Shown one piece after another: positions 59,301 through 64,000 of a stretch of DNA of 64,000 bases. Below the pieces are notes generated by a model. It saw only the letters and a list, made by a program, of their open reading frames with translations, was not told the DNA's origin and searched no databases. The stretch's first letter is position 1. Every line of letters starts with the position of its first letter. The DNA is from Himantopus leucocephalus (lineage: Eukaryota; Chordata; Aves; Charadriiformes; Recurvirostridae): positions 206,146,102-206,210,101 of the forward strand of contig RSEF01000001.1 of the NCBI GenBank assembly GCA_003993805.1. Direction: 5' to 3'. The position numbers were made by a program, and so were the translations under genes.

Positions 59301-59805
59301 GTAAATAAGGATCTACACACCCTTGATGGCATTTAAATATAAAATTATGAATTAGCTCATCCAATGGCTGGGCAAGGAGAAAAATAACATTAACTTCTTG
59401 CAACCTTCTTCTCATTACCATAATCATGTTTCTGCACCTTAAAATGCAGGAGGTGTATATGAGGCTTCTACTGGAACAAAAGAATTGCCTCAGGAAAATT
59501 ACAGACCAGCTGAGATGTGTGCTTGTGCTTAAATATGCCACTTGAGACATAGAGTAGCTGATGTTGCTTCAGTTTCCAGATAAGTTGGATGTAGTTAAAT
59601 CCATGTGTGAAGTGCTGTATTGGCTTTACCTCAAGATCACAATTACTCTGATGATTACAGAAGACACAGCAGATAATTTCTGGCCTCCTGCAGACAAAAA
59701 GAAAGCTGCTTTCTATACTGCTCCATCTTGATCATTCAGCAGCAGCTGGGAATCTAATGCTCAGAGCAAAAGGCCACCGCTCAAGGGAAAGGGCATCATC
59801 CTCAC
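53400..59805. other. AT-rich non-coding stretch
   Basis: No gene or transposon is recognised across this long AT-rich stretch. A (TC)n run lies at about 54528-54544 and a C-run at about 54278-54290. It looks like intron or gene desert. Confidence 0.5.
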
Positions 59806-60066
59806 CCTGTTTCCTGTGTTGTTGCATTTGCCTTTTTGTGAAGCCTTCTAACGCCACCTTATGCAGGCCTTGAACAAAGAGAGGCGATAAGCTGGAATTC
59901 TGCAGAATATTGAAGAGCTTCCCATCATCTCCTTTGAAGCTGTCAGTGTTAAAAGTTGAACCATCAGATATAAGGGAATGAGAAACAAATGTGCTAGTTA
60001 TGGAGCTGTTGTTACTTTTCGGTAGCCTTGTCTTTAAGACGAGTTTGACAAGGGAGGGACTGATCT
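59806..60066 (-). other. candidate exon, unassigned
   Basis: A minus-strand frame open for 87 codons between a fair acceptor ('cacttctgtgtgacag') and a very good donor (AACAGG|GTGAGG) reads for example 'SNNSSITSTFVSHSLISDGS' and 'GDDGKLFNILQNSSLSPLF'. A second open segment with a good acceptor and GTAAGT donor lies just upstream (about 60115-60247), but the intron between them would be under 60 bp and the phases do not fit. No protein family is recognised. Frames of this length are expected by chance here. Confidence 0.2.
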
Positions 60067-63000
60067 CTGTCACACAGAAGTGCCTATAAATCATCAACTG
60101 TTATGGCCTACTTACTGGGTAAGAGAAACGCATTCTTCCACCCAACTGGGTCTATTAAGCAGCTTCCTGGTACATGTTGGATTTGGCTGTCCATAAGCTA
60201 GATGAGATGCTGCTCTTCCAATCTGCAGGGTGTTGACATTTGCATTCTGAAGTGAGAAGAAACTGAGTTCTTCTACATTTTTCATGAGAGTGAGTGAAAA
60301 AGCTACGCTTTAAAATAGAAGAAAACCTGGGTAAGGAATTTACAATCTCTAACCAAGCAGAGATTTGAATCTGTATCCCTCTCGACCCCGGTAATTGATC
60401 CAGTGACAAGCCCATTGGTTAATGTAGTTGGGTTTTTTTTTCTTCTTCGTGTTTTAACCTGTCTGCTGACAGTGAAAGGCTTTCTTACAAAAAAGCCTTC
60501 ATCAGAACTAGCATGTGTCTATGAAAAGTCTGTTTCTTATCAATTCTTTGCTCAAACTCCCTCTTTCTTTATTAAGTTCCTGAACTGTTCCCCTTGGTTT
60601 TGCTTTACAAATACAGGCATAAGAAAAGTAGCTCCAGCCCAATTGTTGACAAGACAGATGTTGGTGTCTTTCACTTGGAAAACCAGACTCTGAGGTTTCT
60701 TCCTCCTTCTTCAAGATGATGTGCATCTTTTCAGTTAGTGATGCTGCTATATGTCATAGCTTTTATCACTAAATTTTGAATGAGAGAAGTAGGGTTAGAG
60801 AGTGGATGGCCCAAAAGTAGAACTGCAGTGCAAAAAAATGGTTGCTTTCATCTCTCCCTTCTCCTACTCCTCCCAAAGCACACTGCAATTAGGACAGGAA
60901 AATGTCTGGTCCAGCTGTCATGGAATCCTGATTTATAAGTACAGTTTTGAAAATGAATATATTATGCTTTTTATAGCTACTGTCAACAACTACCAGGACA
61001 GAACAACTTGTGCAGCTGGCATGGGAATCCAATGTCAAAGCTCAATTTAAGAAAACATTCTGCTTTCTTGGGCAACTGTCAGACCTAACAACTGAATTTG
61101 GCCACGATTTAATCTTGCCTTTCCAAATTCACAGAGACACAACTGTCTGGTTGGAACACAGGTGGAGAAAATAGATGGGGAAGAGTAAATTAAAGAGCGG
61201 CAGCACTGTGGGTTGTGTTCATGATACCGTTAGTGAGAGGCAGCGTGCTCTGCTGTGGGGTTTTTCAGCTGATAGGTTGACATTTCTTCCCAAGCCAATT
61301 GAAAGGATAGTTTGGTAGAAAATGGTTTTCTTGACCCTTGAGTCTTCAAACACTTCTATTTGCTCTGAAAGGGAAATATGAGACTTTGCAGCTGAAGAGA
61401 GCAAAACTGACCAAAGAGAAAGAGTATAGATGCAAATATACACAAGTGACTGGGGTACTCAGTGAAGATGTAGAAACGCATTTTATCACCTGTAATTATT
61501 TCTTTTAGTATTTTAGCTAAAAGTATTGGATGTTTTGTGTGGGAGAGAAGAAGGATGGGGTAGTAACTTTTTAAGTGTTGTGGTAACTTTTTCATTAGAA
61601 CGAATGTATTATCTATACCCTACAAAGTATTTGGTTAACCTGTCAGAACACATAAACAATCTGTACAGGATTCTTCTTAATACATCCTTTTTCCGTGGTA
61701 AATGTGAACGGGATGTAATGTGTTACCTTATTTTCAAACAGCATTTTCCAGCTGAAAAAGATGAGAAATGCTAGCCTTTGGGGTGGGATGCCAGACTGAG
61801 GCTGGAAGCTGCGTGGCATGGATTTCCTTCTTGGTGTGGTCAGAGCCCTTTGTGTGCTGGTAGCCTTACCTGGACATTTGCCCAATACATTGCATGTATA
61901 TTGTCAGCACCGGTTTCAAATGAGTGTGAGGGCGACAGTAGCCCTCAGCTTGAGGAACCACCTTTTTTAGCATAACAAATACATTTCAATTGCTAAAAAT
62001 GGGCCCAAGAGGCAGAGATAGATGATTTTATTAAATATAGCTTATAACAGAAACTTTTCATCTGTTAGCAGGCAAGCAAATTACCGTCATAGATGATGCG
62101 TGAGGAGATTGACAATGTGCCGCTTTGGAGCGGGAGAGGCAGGAAAATAGCTAAAATTACCATTACAGAACAAAATTGTTATGTAGTCATGTCATGCCTC
62201 CTCTCTGACCCATGGATTTTCAAAACGAGAATCATTACTTTTATCATGGATATTTCTGACCTATAGTTCATTCTAGAACGGCACCTCATTAGATTGTTAG
62301 CAGTGTGTGCTCAAAGCATGGGAAAAATATTGTCAAAAGCACTTCACCTGCCTGCCCTCTCCTTTGAAGTATATCAGGAACTTAACTTCCATTCTAAAAG
62401 TAATTATCCTTTTATTTTAGCATCCTGAAATAATAGCTATCACCATACAAAAGCTTTTCTATTCATATCTCCATCTTTATGCAGTGGACATTTTTGTTAA
62501 AAATATTTTGCGTAAGTGGATGTTTAATATATCCTGAACCAAGATATATCCAGAGTACTCTGAGTCCAGAAATAAAATAAAAGTATAGGTAATACTTTCT
62601 TCTGATTTTTCCATGCTGATTTAAAACAGCATTTGCAGTGAAACCTCTTTTGCTTTGCCGAAAGCTGGAAATGTCCAGCTTTTAGTGGATATTTCCCTTA
62701 ATTTCAGTCATTCCAGGTTATTCAACCACCTGAACATAAACAAACTTAAGAAGCCCTGATCCTGAAGTTGTCATACATGACCTTTATGCCCATGTGAGCA
62801 AACGTGGAATCAAAGCTTGCATCTCGAGAATTTGGAAGTGAAAATACTAAACAGGTGAATGTTCTGAGACTTGGAAAATTGATTTTACATTTAATTAGGT
62901 TGTGAAACAGAATTTTTCACAAAAGGGAGATACTAAAAAAAACCCAATTCTTATACAACAAAGTGCTTTCTTGACATAATACCCAATTGAAATAAAATGT

Positions 63001-63406
63001 AAATGTCAACATTTCAGAAGGAAATGTCTTAAACTAGTCAAAATGGAACTGTCAACGTGTGTTTTGATACTTTGCCATCAAAACAGACATGATCCTATGA
63101 AATGTTTCTGTTTCCTTCTTTTAGCTAGCTTGAGAAATCACAAAAATACATCCGGTTTCGTTTCATACATTTAGAAATATCCCTTTTTTATCTTATTTCC
63201 AGAAGGAGTAGTCAGTGGCTGCTTTTCAAACAAATCCCGGGATGATGAGATTAGCTCTTAATCTTACCAGATCTAAGTCTGATTTTTTTTTTCAACTTTT
63301 TTTTTAAAGCACACCTAACCCATAAATGGTATGTTTCTTATTATTTTGCTTTACTACAAACATCTAGTAGTTACTGTAACCTTTATCATTCAACACTAGT
63401 TTTTGA
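60067..63406. other. AT-rich non-coding stretch
   Basis: No supported gene, RNA or transposon. Confidence 0.45.
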
Positions 63407-63497
63407 TGGCGTTTTAATCACTCTTTCACTGCTGTATTGTACTGTCAGCACNTGGCGTTTTAATCACTCTTTCACTGCTGTATTGTACTGTCAGCAC
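63407..63497. repeat. N-separated direct duplication of 45 bp (assembly artefact)
   Basis: Identical copies at 63407-63451 and 63453-63497 flank one N at 63452. Confidence 0.88.
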
Positions 63498-64000
63498 AAT
63501 TGTTGGTATATATGCAAAGTTGTGGCCCCCATGTGAAGCTAATTAATTTTCTCCTCTAGAAATACAGATAGCCTTGTGACTTAAAAGTTCTGTAACTTAA
63601 TAAGCAAGTATACTAAGACTGCCTTCAACCCTGGGTTTAGCCGTGGGCGAAGCTATTAACTATTCATCTGCATATTCTTTGTGATCATACTGCATTTGGC
63701 CTTGTTGTTGCTATTTCTATGTCTTTGAGGTGCCCTGGTCATGGGCAGGAAATGTTGTGCTATTTAAAGAACTAAGAGATAATCCCTGCCCCAAGGAAAT
63801 TAAAACTGTGCTCATGAAATGAGAGATATGAGGTGATTATTGGCAGGTGGCAAGTACAGAGAAGAGTGAGGTGCTACTGGAAAGCACAGTAGGCAGTAGG
63901 TTCAGTGACTGAGGTCCCAGCCGTTCTCAGTTGTCTTCTAGCTTCACATTGAACATTTTTAAAAAGCCTGTAAAAGAATGATCTGCTAAGGACACCTTCA
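63498..64000. other. non-coding stretch
   Basis: Nothing recognised. Confidence 0.45.

Noticed and set aside
1..64000. tRNA, rRNA and CRISPR arrays
   Set aside because: I saw no cloverleaf with A/B boxes, no rRNA segments and no regularly spaced repeats with unique spacers.

Overview
This 64-kb window is vertebrate, and the repeats point to a bird. It holds several CR1 LINE fragments, some with the 3' octamer tail typical of birds and reptiles. It also holds avian-type ERV-L LTRs that share one core-promoter motif. I see no Alu, L1 or other mammal-specific repeat. Most of the window is non-coding, and long reading frames occur only at about the number chance would give.

The only recognisable host gene is a broken RNF213-like locus on the minus strand at about 8.9-11.8 kb. 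One exon (8859-9472) clearly matches the ATPase-core region of the giant E3 ligase RNF213, but it changes frame in the middle. Upstream lie an exon with a one-base deletion (9680-9968), an intact exon that resembles the N-terminal carbohydrate-binding-like domain (10843-11058) and a possible partner exon (11686-11820). Good splice sites show this is a decayed gene copy and not a retrocopy. The N-terminal and ATPase pieces lie only about 1.4 kb apart, so most of the protein is missing between them. Four weaker exon candidates on the same strand (13.0-17.1 kb) could be the 5' end.

Repeats by position: a degenerate CR1 (0.95-1.16 kb); a CR1 interrupted by a 100-N gap (5.5-6.0 kb); a GC-rich block with a hexamer array (17.7-19.1 kb); a reverse solo LTR (21.3-22.0 kb); a CR1 tail (25.0-25.3 kb); a complete but non-coding ERV-L-like element with two LTRs, a primer-binding site and an internal tandem array (26.3-28.4 kb); a reverse LTR with primer-binding site (42.5-42.8 kb); an ancient CR1 (45.5 kb); a 1.27-kb CR1 with broken reverse transcriptase (48.7-49.9 kb); and a CR1 tail (53.15-53.4 kb). 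The last 10 kb is AT-rich and nearly free of repeats, either intron or intergenic.

Five places show a 45-155 bp direct repeat whose two copies are separated by exactly one N. These look like false duplications from contig joining, not biology. I found no tRNA, rRNA or CRISPR array. I found no convincing new biological system; the RNF213 relic, the structure of the non-coding ERV element and a small CpG cluster at 46.3 kb deserve the most attention.
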